Source of the DNA: Epilithonimonas zeae
GTDB taxonomy: Bacteria; Bacteroidota; Bacteroidia; Flavobacteriales; Weeksellaceae
Length of the DNA stretch: 64,000 nucleotides
Direction: 5' to 3'
Assembly: GCF_023278365.1 (NCBI RefSeq)
Contig: NZ_CP075338.1
Coordinates: 1,364,001 to 1,428,000, forward strand
How positions within the stretch are numbered: position 1 is the first letter of the stretch; the number at the start of each line of letters is the position of its first letter. Under the pieces are notes generated by a model. That model worked only from the letters and a program-made list of their open reading frames with translations, did not search any database and was not told where the DNA came from. A program made the position numbers and the translations under genes. Below, piece by piece: positions 33,318-41,794 of this stretch.

Positions 33318-33650
33318 ATGAGCGACACCATTCTTTGCCCGAAATGCCAATCCCAATTCACTTACGAACAGGACAATCTACAAGTCTGTTCTCAATGTTT
33401 CCACGAATGGGATCCTGCAGAAGTTTCAACGGAAGGAAAGATTTTCGATTCTCTTGGGAAAGAATTACAAAACGGAGACTCTGTAATTGTGATTAAAGAT
33501 TTGCCTGTAAAAGGCGCTCCAAAACCAGTAAAAGCAGGAACAAAAGTTAAAAACATCCGTCTTCGTCCAGATTCTGACCATAATATCGATTGCAAAATTG
33601 ACGGCTTCGGCTCTATGGCTTTGAAGTCTGAGTTTGTGAAGAAGGTATAA
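33318..33650 (+). CDS. PhnA/YjdM-family zinc-ribbon protein
   Basis: 110 residues. An N-terminal zinc ribbon (CPKCQSQFTYEQDNLQVCSQC) is followed by HEW and a beta-barrel-like domain with KDLPVKGAPKPVKAGTKVKNIRL and the ending CKIDGFGSMALKSEFVKK. This is the YjdM/PhnA-domain family, of unclear function despite old alkylphosphonate names. Small cytosolic protein with its own promoter. Confidence 0.85.
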   Translation: MSDTILCPKCQSQFTYEQDNLQVCSQCFHEWDPAEVSTEGKIFDSLGKELQNGDSVIVIKDLPVKGAPKPVKAGTKVKNIRLRPDSDHNIDCKIDGFGSMALKSEFVKKV

Positions 33651-33684
33651 TTATTAGAATAAAAACCATTTATCGAAAAAATAT

Positions 33685-33722
33685 AAAGTCGTAAAGGATA
33701 ATGCTTTAATCTTTGCGACTTT
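33685..33722. terminator. Hairpin with AAAGTCG arms, between convergent genes
   Basis: AAAGTCGTAAAG (33685-33696) and CTTTGCGACTTT (33711-33722) are inverted copies at 11 of 12 bases with a 14-base loop, between the stops at 33650 (plus) and 33747 (minus). It likely ends both transcripts. Similar CTTTGCGACTTT motifs occur elsewhere in this kind of genome. Confidence 0.6.
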
Positions 33723-33746
33723 CATTTTAAAAGATTAGAAGAAATA

Positions 33747-34397
33747 TTATATTTTTTCTATTTTTTGAATGACAATATCTTCTGACGAAGGATTTAAATA
33801 CATAATATAATTTGAATTTTCACTTTGTCTGATTACCTTTTCAACACTATATCCATTAGGACTTTGAAATATTTTTAAAATATATTCATTTTTATTTATT
33901 CTTTTTATTTCCTGAATTACGTAAATAAATATTTGATCGGAACTATGATTAAAAAGACTTCCATCCAAATTAGATTTTAGAAAATCAATATTAATTTTCA
34001 TTGGTAAATTAGGACTTGACGTGTAAAAAATAAATAAATTTCCGTTTTTGTCATAAAACGACACAGATTCTCTTTTTTTATGTTTTGAGATTTTATTACT
34101 TTGAATATCTACATTTTCAATTTTAAAAAGATTTGTACCATATTTCCAATCTTCTATCTTATCTATATCAATAACAGAATTAATGATTATTACAATTTGA
34201 TTATCTTTTTTATTTAAGTATTTGCTTTCAAAATATTTTTTTGGCAGGACTCTAATAGAATCATCTTTGTAAAGAATTGCTTTTCGAGAAATCAATTCTA
34301 AATTATCGTTTTTAACAATTTGATATGAAATATCTTTTTGTGCCAGTAAAAAATTGAGATTAATAAATATGGAAAATAATAGAAATATATTTTTCAT
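33747..34397 (-). CDS. Secreted hypothetical protein
   Basis: 216 residues with a signal peptide (NIFLLFSIFINLNFLLAQ). The mature chain is rich in Ile, Asn and Lys with alternating strands (ISYQIVKNDNLELISRKAILYK). No family recognised. AT content is high even for this genome, perhaps a sign of weaker constraint. A 233-bp spacer separates it from the ABC gene. Confidence 0.6.
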   Translation of the reverse strand: MKNIFLLFSIFINLNFLLAQKDISYQIVKNDNLELISRKAILYKDDSIRVLPKKYFESKYLNKKDNQIVIIINSVIDIDKIEDWKYGTNLFKIENVDIQSNKISKHKKRESVSFYDKNGNLFIFYTSSPNLPMKINIDFLKSNLDGSLFNHSSDQIFIYVIQEIKRINKNEYILKIFQSPNGYSVEKVIRQSENSNYIMYLNPSSEDIVIQKIEKI

Positions 34398-34630
34398 AAA
34401 TCGAGATTTTTTTTAAAAACAAAAAAGGAAAGATTTGGCAGGGTAAACTTTCAAAGACTTTGATTGTTCGCAGAAACGAAACTAATTTCCAGTCCCTAAG
34501 GCAGAAAGAGAATTAACCAAAAATTTCCTGATGTATTTTCGTTTGTCAAAATTATAATTTTTTATTTATTCAACAAACTGAAAATGTATAAGTTATCCAT
34601 ATTTTATCAACATTTTTCAGATTACGGAAT
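34398..34630. other. Intergenic region with unexplained conserved-looking core
   Basis: 233 bp without an ORF. The part 34440-34530 is less AT-rich and holds CAAAGACTTTG (34452-34462), the repeated TTTCTGC on the minus strand and TGCCTTAGGGACTGG. It looks like a structured leader of the minus-strand secreted gene or a small RNA, but I could not match it to a known family. Two near-DnaA-box words lie at 34593 and 34604. Confidence 0.25.
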
Positions 34631-35563
34631 TTAAAATTCTAAAAAGACGTTTCCTGAAAGTAAGTTTTTAGAATAAACAACAATTGATTTATCATTAATT
34701 CTAAGCTTATTTCGGTAATGTGAACCGGCAAAAAGACTCTCTAAAACTGTTGCCTCTACTCCATTTTCAGAAACTTTTATTTGATGTGGGAAGTAATGTT
34801 TCTTAGAAAGATTGAATTGAGTTTTTTCTTCATCAGTAAAAATATTGACTTCACCTAAAAGCTTCGCAACATAATCGTTGTAAGGATTTTGGTAAGTTTC
34901 TTTCGGCGAATCATTTTGAATCAATCGACCTTGTTGCAGAACCACAATTTTATCTGCCCAAGGCAAAACTTCTTCCAGATTGTGCGTCGAAATCAAAAGA
35001 CTTAGATTATTTTGCTTGACATAATTGAATAATTTATCACGCAATTCAAATTTTCTGGAAAAATCGAGGTTACTAAAAGGCTCATCCAGCAAAAGCATCT
35101 TTGGAAGAATCGCCAAAGCTCTGGCAATTGCTGCACGTTGTTGTTGTCCACCACTCAGATTTTTAGGCAAAACTTTAGCATAATCTGTCAAACCGACAAC
35201 ATCCAACAATTCTTCAATCTTTTCTTTTTTCAACTTCAGATTGATATTAGAAATGAATTTCCCCACATTATCAGCAACCGTTGCATAAGGCATCAAATCG
35301 TAATTCTGCGCAACAAATTTCATCTGAGATTCGCCGGGAACAAGATTTGCTTTTGGACCAAAGAGTTTTTCTCCATCGAAAATAATTTGTCCATCCTGCC
35401 AATCTATCAAACCATAAATCAAACTCAGCAAAGTTGATTTTCCACAGCCACTTTCACCTGCCAGCGCAATAATTTGACCTTCGTCTACATTGAGATTTAA
35501 GTTTTGGAATAAAGGTTTATCGGTCTGATAATTGAAATATAGGTTTTTAACTTCTAAAAGCAT
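34631..35563 (-). CDS. ABC transporter ATP-binding protein
   Basis: 310 residues. Walker A GESGCGKST (~37-45), Q-loop FVAQNYD, signature LSGGQQQR, Walker B LLLDEPFSN and H-loop STHNLEE are all intact. The C-terminal ~80 residues form a TOBE-like domain (ATVLESLFAGSHYRNKLRI), typical of importers such as those for iron(III), spermidine or sulfate. No permease gene is adjacent, so the substrate is unknown. Cytosolic face of the inner membrane. Confidence 0.85.
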   Translation of the reverse strand: MLLEVKNLYFNYQTDKPLFQNLNLNVDEGQIIALAGESGCGKSTLLSLIYGLIDWQDGQIIFDGEKLFGPKANLVPGESQMKFVAQNYDLMPYATVADNVGKFISNINLKLKKEKIEELLDVVGLTDYAKVLPKNLSGGQQQRAAIARALAILPKMLLLDEPFSNLDFSRKFELRDKLFNYVKQNNLSLLISTHNLEEVLPWADKIVVLQQGRLIQNDSPKETYQNPYNDYVAKLLGEVNIFTDEEKTQFNLSKKHYFPHQIKVSENGVEATVLESLFAGSHYRNKLRINDKSIVVYSKNLLSGNVFLEF

Positions 35564-35647
35564 TTTGTAAAATTAGTAGTTTGAAGTCGTGATAATTTTA
35601 TTATTTTAGCAAAAACACAAAAATAAGTATAATTTAAAAGATTTAAA

Positions 35648-36307
35648 ATGAAAAAGACAACTTTAATAGCCGCATTTTTATTGATTTCCGCTTCGGTTTT
35701 TATCATTTCTTGTGGTAAAGACAAGCCTGTAACCAGCGAAAGCAATGAGGTTTTGACCACCACAGACGGACAGGTTTATGTTGTAGACACGCTTAACAGC
35801 AAAGCAGAATGGAAAGGTTTTAAAGTAATAAAGTCTGATAACACAAGCCATATCGGCGCTTTGAAGTTTGAAAGCGGAGAAGTAACCGTGAAAGATAATA
35901 AGCTGGAAAGTGGACAATTTGTACTTGATATGAACTCTCTGACCAATGAGGATTTGAAAGATTCTGAATCTAACGGAAAACTTCTTGGACATTTGAAAAG
36001 TGCGGATTTTTTTGACACGGCAAAATTCCCAACGGCTTCTTATGAAATCACAAAGGTTACAGAAAATATTGCAGGAAGCGATTACAATACGATTCTTGAT
36101 GGAAATCTTACTATAAAAGGAATTACAAAGCCTGCAAGCTTCAATGCCAATGTAAAAGTTAAAGATGGCGAATTGAGCATTGCAACAGAACCAAAAGACA
36201 TCAACCGGGATGAATTTGGAATCAAATTTCAAATGCCTGCCGCTGAAGGTTTGATTAAAAACGAAATCAATGTTCAGATGAAAGTGAAAGCTATTGAAAA
36301 GAAATAA
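35648..36307 (+). CDS. YceI-family lipoprotein
   Basis: 219 residues with an SPII signal (LIAAFLLISASVFIISC, Cys ~22). The YceI domain follows: VDTLNSKAEWKGFKVIK, SHIGALKFESGEV, LKSADFFDTAKFPTASYEIT and LTIKGITKPASF. This lipocalin-like beta-barrel binds isoprenoids or other lipids in characterised members; here the ligand is unknown. Outer-membrane or periplasmic. It has its own terminator. Confidence 0.85.
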   Translation: MKKTTLIAAFLLISASVFIISCGKDKPVTSESNEVLTTTDGQVYVVDTLNSKAEWKGFKVIKSDNTSHIGALKFESGEVTVKDNKLESGQFVLDMNSLTNEDLKDSESNGKLLGHLKSADFFDTAKFPTASYEITKVTENIAGSDYNTILDGNLTIKGITKPASFNANVKVKDGELSIATEPKDINRDEFGIKFQMPAAEGLIKNEINVQMKVKAIEKK

Positions 36308-36351
36308 TAAAGGTTCAAGAGACAAGACTTGAGACTCAAGATTAAAAATTG

Positions 36352-36378
36352 AAATCTGCTTTTAGAAAAGGCAGATTT
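36352..36378 (+). terminator. Terminator of the YceI gene
   Basis: AAATCTGC / GCAGATTT arms extended by CTTTT/AAAAG, followed by TTTTTT. It lies ~45 bp after the stop of the YceI gene. Confidence 0.7.
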
Positions 36379-36406
36379 TTTTATGGAATTTTTGGTTTAA
36401 AAATCG

Positions 36407-36414
36407 TATTTTTG
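36407..36414 (+). promoter_or_regulatory. -7 box TATTTTTG of pheS
   Basis: Exact TAnnTTTG, 24 bases before the pheS ATG, just after the preceding terminator. The TTTGG at 36391 is too close to be a standard -33 (12 bp gap). Confidence 0.5.
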
Positions 36415-36437
36415 CAATCTATTTTTTATAAAGAATA

Positions 36438-37448
36438 ATGCTAGAGAAAATTGATGACCTATTGTTAGAAGTACAAAACTTCCAGTCTTCTGCAAAGGAT
36501 GAGATAGAACAGTTCCGCTTAAAATTCAATGGAAAAAAAGGAATCATGAATGATTTCTACGACGCATTGAAACAAATTCCTAATGAGCAAAAGAAAGATT
36601 TTGGACAAAAAATCAATATCTTAAGAAATACCGTGAATGAAAAGCTTGAGGAGCTGAAAACATCTTCCGAAAGCAAAATCATCCTTGAAAAAGAAGATCT
36701 TACAAGACCAGCTTTTCCTCTGGAATTAGGTTCTCGTCATCCAATCAATTTAGTTAAAAATAAAGTCATTGATATCTTCAAATCTATCGGTTTTGCTGTT
36801 GCAGACGGACCAGAGATTGAGGATGACTGGCATAACTTTACGGCACTTAACCTTCCGGAATATCACCCGGCGAGAGATATGCAGGATACGTTTTTTATCG
36901 AACAAAATCCTGATGTTTTGTTGAGAACGCACACATCTTCTGTACAAATCCGACATATGGAAAACAATGAACCACCAATGAGAATTTTGTCTCCAGGTAG
37001 GGTTTTCCGTAATGAGGCGGTTTCTTCCCGTTCGCATTGTATTTTCCACCAGATAGAAGGTTTGTATATTGATGAAAATGTAAGTTTTGCAGATTTGAAA
37101 CAAACGATTCAGTTCTTCACAACTGAACTTTTCGGAAAATCGAAAATCAGAATGAGACCTTCTTACTTCCCTTTTACAGAGCCTAGTGCAGAAGTAGACG
37201 TTTATTGGGGTTTGAATTCCGAAACCGACTACAGAATCACAAAAGGAACAGGTTGGTTAGAAATTATGGGTTGCGGAATGGTAGATCCTGCGGTTCTTAA
37301 AAACGTTAATATCGATCCTGATAAATTCTCCGGATATGCTTTTGGGATGGGAATCGAGAGAATTGTAATGCTTCTTTATCAAATGAGCGACATCCGAATG
37401 TTCTTTGAAAACGATATCAGAATGCTGGAACAGTTCAAAACTTTGTAA
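36438..37448 (+). CDS. pheS: Phenylalanine-tRNA ligase alpha subunit
   Basis: 336 residues, the normal length. It charges tRNA-Phe together with PheT. The N-terminal coiled coil (~1-85) precedes the class II core: HPINLVKNKVIDIF, motif 2 region GRVFRNEAVSSRSHCIFHQIEG, and motif 3 GYAFGMGIERIVMLLYQMSDIR. Preceded by a -7 box and closed by a strong terminator, so pheT is elsewhere. Confidence 0.95.
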   Translation: MLEKIDDLLLEVQNFQSSAKDEIEQFRLKFNGKKGIMNDFYDALKQIPNEQKKDFGQKINILRNTVNEKLEELKTSSESKIILEKEDLTRPAFPLELGSRHPINLVKNKVIDIFKSIGFAVADGPEIEDDWHNFTALNLPEYHPARDMQDTFFIEQNPDVLLRTHTSSVQIRHMENNEPPMRILSPGRVFRNEAVSSRSHCIFHQIEGLYIDENVSFADLKQTIQFFTTELFGKSKIRMRPSYFPFTEPSAEVDVYWGLNSETDYRITKGTGWLEIMGCGMVDPAVLKNVNIDPDKFSGYAFGMGIERIVMLLYQMSDIRMFFENDIRMLEQFKTL

Positions 37449-37473
37449 ATAGCGCACAAAATCTATAAAAATT

Positions 37474-37502
37474 AATCCTGTAAAAGCTAATTTTGCAGGA
37501 TT
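37474..37502 (+). terminator. Terminator of pheS
   Basis: AATCCTG (37474-37480) / CAGGATT (37496-37502), extended inward by TAAAA/TTTTG to 12 pairs, followed by a T run. Confidence 0.8.
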
Positions 37503-37658
37503 TTTTATTAACTTTATATAGAAAACTAATAAAAACAGCTGTACAATTTTATATTTATGAAAAATAGTTTCATAAAGGCATATTATTGTGAGATTTTTTA
37601 TTTTTGTATATTATGTCAATAACAATGACTGAAAACAAAAACTAGTAAAAAACACAAA

Positions 37659-39386
37659 ATGGAACCGAAAGAAAAAAACACCAATAAACAAAACTTCAGA
37701 TTAAGAAAAATTGTTCACTATTTTCTTATTTTCTGTATCCTATTAATTCAAATAATATTAGCAGGTTTCTTTTATAACGAGTTCAAAAGCAGAAAAAATC
37801 TGACTTTTATAGAAAACCAATTAAAAGAAATCAATTCTTTAGAAAACCTGACCAACGATTCTAAAAAAGAACTTCTGAATTCTCAGGATTATTTTCAAAA
37901 ATATCTGATTACCGATGATAAACAATATCTGGAATCTTATTTCGAATCTGTAAATAGATTGACGAAAAATCTGGACAGCATCAATAATTACAAGAATCCG
38001 AAGCTGGAAAACATTTTGCTTCCTCAGAAAAAGGATTCATCGGAATTTAAAAAATTAAAATTACTCGCAGATTCTTCTTATCAGTTTTCTACAAAATCAA
38101 GTTTCAAAATTCGGGAGGATCTTCCAAAGATGAAAAAGTATGATCTTCATTACGATTATGCTAAATTTGATATTGAAACCAAAACCATTTCTGACTCCGT
38201 AAAAAAGAAAGGTCTGTTTGGGCGTTTAGGTGATGCAATTGCCGGAAAAGATAATGTTAGAAAAGAAAGTACTGTAATCACTGTAAAAAATGGAGATATA
38301 ACAAATGCTGAAAAAATCAAAACAGAGATGGACAGCATTGTAAACACCATCAACAATCATTATTCCAAAGAAGTTCAGAAAATCCAGGTTAATGTTACCA
38401 ATAACAAAAACCACAGCAGTAAGTTTTACAAGATTTTCAATACGCTTTTGATTTACAGCAACGATTTGATGAACATTTATGAAGTAGCCATCAAAGATTC
38501 TAAATTTGAGTTGCAAAAAGAATATGAAAATCTGAATTCTGAGAAAAACAAAATCAGAAACTATTTAGTTTTAGGAGCAATGATTTTGATGTTTATTGTC
38601 TCTATATTGATTATGTTCCTGACAAGAATTGCGTTCATTTATGAGAAACGCTTAAAAGCTGCCAATATTCAGATTAAAGAAAACCTTAATTTCAAGAATA
38701 GAATCTTAGGCATGCTAAGCCACGAATTGAGATCTCCTCTGAAAATTATTGGCATTTTCATCAACAGAATCAATAAAAAAACAACAGACGAAAGCATCAA
38801 AGAATATCTGAAATCGATAAGTTTCACCAATAATACTCTGTTGATGCAGGCGAATCAGATTCTGGAGTACACCAAAAATCAACAAGTAGAAAATAAATTG
38901 ATTCCGGTAGTTTTCAATCTTAATAATGAGATTGATTCTATTCTTAATTCGATTGAACCTTATATCCAAACGAGAAATAATCAGTTTGTAATCGATAAAA
39001 ATATTGATCCAAATCTTGTCGTTTATTCTGACAATACAAAGATCAATCAGATTTTCATGAATATTCTTGGAAATGCTAACAAATTCACGGAAAACGGACA
39101 AATTAGTGTTGATACAAAAACCGAATACGTTGATGAAAATACAGTTTCGCTCGTAACCAAAATAACAGATACAGGCGCTGGAATCTCGGAATCGGATCTT
39201 GAGAAAATCTTCGAACCTTACTATCAAGGGGTTTTGTCTGAAGATGTAGAAAATCTGGGCGCCGGTTTGGGATTGAGTTTATGTAAAGAACTTGTAGGAT
39301 TATATTCCGGAGACATTTCTGTAGCCAGTAAACTTGGAAAAGGTACAACCGTGAGCTTTTCCGTTAATTTAAATATCAATAAATAA
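37659..39386 (+). CDS. Sensor histidine kinase
   Basis: 575 residues. One TM near ~17-42 (VHYFLIFCILLIQIILAGFF) and one near ~300-325 (VLGAMILMFIVSILIMFL) flank a ~250-residue periplasmic helical sensor rich in Lys, Ser and Asn. The kinase core has the phosphoacceptor H355 (LSHELRSPLKII), N-box QIFMNILGNANKF, G1 DTGAGISESDLEKIFEPYY and G2 GAGLGLSLCKEL. No receiver domain. It overlaps the response-regulator gene by TAATG, so the two act as a pair. Signal unknown. Confidence 0.9.
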   Translation: MEPKEKNTNKQNFRLRKIVHYFLIFCILLIQIILAGFFYNEFKSRKNLTFIENQLKEINSLENLTNDSKKELLNSQDYFQKYLITDDKQYLESYFESVNRLTKNLDSINNYKNPKLENILLPQKKDSSEFKKLKLLADSSYQFSTKSSFKIREDLPKMKKYDLHYDYAKFDIETKTISDSVKKKGLFGRLGDAIAGKDNVRKESTVITVKNGDITNAEKIKTEMDSIVNTINNHYSKEVQKIQVNVTNNKNHSSKFYKIFNTLLIYSNDLMNIYEVAIKDSKFELQKEYENLNSEKNKIRNYLVLGAMILMFIVSILIMFLTRIAFIYEKRLKAANIQIKENLNFKNRILGMLSHELRSPLKIIGIFINRINKKTTDESIKEYLKSISFTNNTLLMQANQILEYTKNQQVENKLIPVVFNLNNEIDSILNSIEPYIQTRNNQFVIDKNIDPNLVVYSDNTKINQIFMNILGNANKFTENGQISVDTKTEYVDENTVSLVTKITDTGAGISESDLEKIFEPYYQGVLSEDVENLGAGLGLSLCKELVGLYSGDISVASKLGKGTTVSFSVNLNINK

Positions 39387-40024
39387 TGTTAGAACACAAA
39401 ACCACTTTCTTACTTGCAGACGACCATAGCCTTATCAGGCAAGGCATTGTGTTTCTTTTGGAAGAAATCGGTTTAGATTGTGAGATTCTCCAGGCTTCAA
39501 CATTATCTAAAGTATTGGAAACTTTAGAAGCTAATCCTATTAACATTGCTATTATAGACGCTCATTTTCCTGATGGAAACAGCCTGACGATTATTCCGCA
39601 AATCAAAAAGACCAGACCTGAAATTAAAATTCTAATCTTTACGGGTATAGATGAAGAAATGCACGCATTGAAATTCATCAATGCTGGCGCTAACGGCTTT
39701 CTTAGCAAACTGAGTGATGAAGAAGAAATAAAGCAAGCTATTATGAAGATGCAAATTTACGGGCAATACATCTCGCCTGTCACGCAAGCTTTGTTAATGA
39801 ATTCCCTACAAAATCCAACTATTGCAAATCCATTGAACCGCCTTACAGAAAGAGAAATGGAAATCGCAGAAATGTATGCAAAAGGCTTGGGCAATTTGGA
39901 GATTGCAAATAAGCTGGACGTTAAACAAAATACCATCAGCACTATCAAAAAACGAATCTTTGAAAAGCTGAATATCCAAAACATCGTAGAATTATCCGAA
40001 TTGATTAAAAATAATCATCAATAA
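39386..40024 (+). CDS. NarL/FixJ-type response regulator
   Basis: 212 residues. The receiver domain has DDH near the N-terminus, phosphoacceptor Asp ~58 (AIIDAHFPDG), and the switch Lys in NGFLSKLSDE. The C-terminal LuxR HTH is LTEREMEIAEMYAKGLGNLEIANKLDV, NTISTIKKRIFEKL. Start codon overlaps the kinase stop (TAATG). Partner of the kinase upstream. A 20-bp palindrome that looks like a LuxR-type operator lies 40 bp downstream. Confidence 0.9.
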   Translation: MLEHKTTFLLADDHSLIRQGIVFLLEEIGLDCEILQASTLSKVLETLEANPINIAIIDAHFPDGNSLTIIPQIKKTRPEIKILIFTGIDEEMHALKFINAGANGFLSKLSDEEEIKQAIMKMQIYGQYISPVTQALLMNSLQNPTIANPLNRLTEREMEIAEMYAKGLGNLEIANKLDVKQNTISTIKKRIFEKLNIQNIVELSELIKNNHQ

Positions 40025-40064
40025 TTCTTTCTTTATTAAAAAAGTCATTTTTTCATCTTTTGAT

Positions 40065-40084
40065 TTGTAGATAAATATCTACAA
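40065..40084. promoter_or_regulatory. 20-bp palindrome TTGTAGATA-AA-TATCTACAA
   Basis: Nine-base perfect arms around AA, 40 bp after the response regulator stop. A copy differing by one central base lies at 63658-63677. Length and form fit a dimeric LuxR/NarL-type regulator site; two such regulators are encoded in the window. Function inferred. Confidence 0.45.
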
Positions 40085-40261
40085 GCTCATCGACATACAT
40101 CTATTGTGTTTTCTTGCTTAGAATATCGCTTTACTGATATTTTTGTATCAATAAAAAGTCAATAATTATAATCACTAAAAATAGTAATTCTATTAATAAC
40201 TGATTAAAGTTGGAGACTTGATTCTAAAAACACACACAATAATGAAATTTGGTATTTTTTT

Positions 40262-40279
40262 GCAGAGCTTCGGCTCTGC
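40262..40279 (+). other. UUCG-loop hairpin GCAGAGC-TTCG-GCTCTGC
   Basis: Perfect 7-bp GC-rich stem with the very stable TTCG loop. Flanks GTATTT / AAATAC extend pairing. No T run follows, so it is not a standard terminator. It may be an RNA-stabilising element or part of a small RNA. Confidence 0.45.
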
Positions 40280-40424
40280 TGGAAATACTAAAAAATGCAA
40301 ATGATGAAAATGCAATTTTCAAGATTCTATCACACAAATAATGAAATCAAGTGTTCGTCTTATAGATGTCAGTCTCTATAAACGGACACTTTTAAAATCA
40401 ATCTATCTAAACAAAAATAAAACG

Positions 40425-40883
40425 ATGAAAGTAAATAACCGCAAAGAGATTGCAATCGCAATGTATGGGTTTTTCCTTCTTCTGATATTGGATATATTAT
40501 TTTTGGTGTTTGCCACAAAGTTTTTAATATTAGATAAGGCAACTTTATACGGCATTTTTTTGATTGTATTTATGTTTTCCATTTGGAGAATAACGCTACT
40601 GAAAACTTTCTCATTGGAAGTTTCTGAACATATTTTATCTGTAAAATACAGACATCCGCTTTCTGCTAATCATCATCCGGTTCTGGAAGTTCCTCTGCAA
40701 AAGGTGATGTTTTACAAGATAGAAAGAGGAATTATGAATTATATTATGACAATTAATATCAATACAAAAAGAGGAATGAAAAGCTTCTACTACAGATTAG
40801 GAACATTACCTAAGAGCGAAGCTTCAAAATTCAATAAAATGTCGGATCTTATATCCTACGTGAAAACCGAAACTGAATTATAA
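40425..40883 (+). CDS. Membrane protein with PH-like domain
   Basis: 152 residues from the ATG at 40425 (the open frame to 40341 adds 28 residues without hydrophobic or domain pattern). Two TM helices (IAMYGFFLLLILDILFLVFA and TLYGIFLIVFMFSIWRI) are followed by a bPH-like strand set (LEVSEHILSVKYRHPLS, VPLQKVMFYKIERG). Function unknown; the strand pattern recalls bacterial PH/YdbT-like domains. Confidence 0.6.
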   Translation: MKVNNRKEIAIAMYGFFLLLILDILFLVFATKFLILDKATLYGIFLIVFMFSIWRITLLKTFSLEVSEHILSVKYRHPLSANHHPVLEVPLQKVMFYKIERGIMNYIMTININTKRGMKSFYYRLGTLPKSEASKFNKMSDLISYVKTETEL

Positions 40884-40909
40884 ACATATAGTTAATTATT
40901 TAACCCAAG

Positions 40910-40937
40910 AATCCTGCGAATTAAGTTTTGCAGGATT
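40910..40937 (+). terminator. Terminator after the PH-like membrane gene
   Basis: AATCCTGC (40910-40917) / GCAGGATT (40930-40937) with a 12-base loop, followed by TTTATT. 27 bp after the stop. Confidence 0.75.
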
Positions 40938-41051
40938 TTTATTGTTGAGATTATCTCAAGTTTACGAACATATCCTACATCAATTTACAGAGTTTTTGCT
41001 TTGTCTAATTTTGAAATCAAATAATGATTAACTTTATAAAAATCTCAAACT

Positions 41052-41579
41052 ATGAAAATATTTGCATTTGCAGGAAGCAACTCTTCCACTTCCATCAACA
41101 AACAGTTGGTAAAATTTGTTCTGAAAAGTTTTCCTAATGAAGACATTAATCTGATTGACCTTAATGATTATCTGATGCCTGTCTTTTCCGTTGATTTAGA
41201 GAAAAATGGATTTCCTGAAGAAGCACACAGATTTCTTAAAAACATAGAAGAAGCTGATGTCATTATTTGTTCATTGGCAGAAAACAATCGTTCATATAGT
41301 GCAGCTTTCAAGAATATTTTTGATTGGGCGTCCAGAATCAATGTGAAAGTTTTTCAGGATAAACCAATGTTTCTGATGACCACTTCGCCAGGCGGTTATG
41401 GTGGTGGAAATGTAATGGCTGAAGCTCATAAATTCTTTCCGGCTTTTGGTGCAGATATCAAGGAAACTTTTTCTCTGCCTAAGTTTTATGAAAATTTTGA
41501 TGCAGACAATGGGGTTATCGAACCTCAACTTTTGAGTGAACTTAATTCTAAAATCGAAAATTTTAAAAATCAAATCTAA
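41052..41579 (+). CDS. NAD(P)H-dependent FMN reductase-like flavoprotein
   Basis: 175 residues of the flavodoxin-fold FMN reductase family: N-terminal AFAGSNSSTSINKQL binds the FMN phosphate; ICSLAENNRSYSAAFKNIFDW and MTTSPGGYGGG contact the isoalloxazine. Such enzymes pass electrons from NAD(P)H to FMN or quinones. It leads a compact operon with a 4Fe-4S protein, OsmC and a GNAT gene, which suggests redox defence. Stop overlaps the next ATG. Confidence 0.85.
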   Translation: MKIFAFAGSNSSTSINKQLVKFVLKSFPNEDINLIDLNDYLMPVFSVDLEKNGFPEEAHRFLKNIEEADVIICSLAENNRSYSAAFKNIFDWASRINVKVFQDKPMFLMTTSPGGYGGGNVMAEAHKFFPAFGADIKETFSLPKFYENFDADNGVIEPQLLSELNSKIENFKNQI

Positions 41580-41791
41580 TGGATACTCACGAATATAATA
41601 CCGGAGAAATCACAATTCTTTGGAAACCAAAAATCTGCATCCACGCGGCAGTTTGTGTAAAAATGCTACCAAAAGTTTATAATCCAAAAGACAGACCTTG
41701 GATAAAACCAGAAAATGCAACCACCGAAGAATTAAAGAATCAAATTTCAAATTGTCCTTCCGGCGCTTTGAGCTATAAATTAAATTCTTAA
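41579..41791 (+). CDS. YjdI-like 4Fe-4S mono-cluster protein
   Basis: 70 residues of the divergent 4Fe-4S mono-cluster family: C-I-H-A-A-V-C spacing, PWIKPENATTEEL, and the C-terminal NCPSGALSY. The ATG overlaps the stop of the FMN reductase gene. In enterics yjdI is next to the acetyltransferase gene yjdJ; a homologous gene follows two positions later here, supporting the name. Partner in electron transfer is inferred. Confidence 0.85.
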   Translation: MDTHEYNTGEITILWKPKICIHAAVCVKMLPKVYNPKDRPWIKPENATTEELKNQISNCPSGALSYKLNS

Positions 41792-41794
41792 AAA

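Larger units (their letters stand above)
40025..40424. other. 400-bp spacer without a gene, with two palindromes
   Basis: No convincing ORF: the frame from 40341 belongs to the next gene only through a non-family extension. The spacer holds a 20-bp palindrome (40065-40084) and a UUCG hairpin nested in a longer stem (40262-40279). It probably has the promoter of the gene at 40425 and may include a small RNA or an operator. Confidence 0.4.

Noticed and set aside
34593-34612. TTATCCATA and TTATCAACA, close to DnaA boxes
   Set aside because: Only two imperfect copies, no dnaA/dnaN or AT-rich unwinding region nearby; chance matches in AT-rich DNA are likely.
38226-39348. Long minus-strand open frames inside the histidine kinase gene
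   Set aside because: They are antisense shadows of a well-supported kinase with intact motifs.
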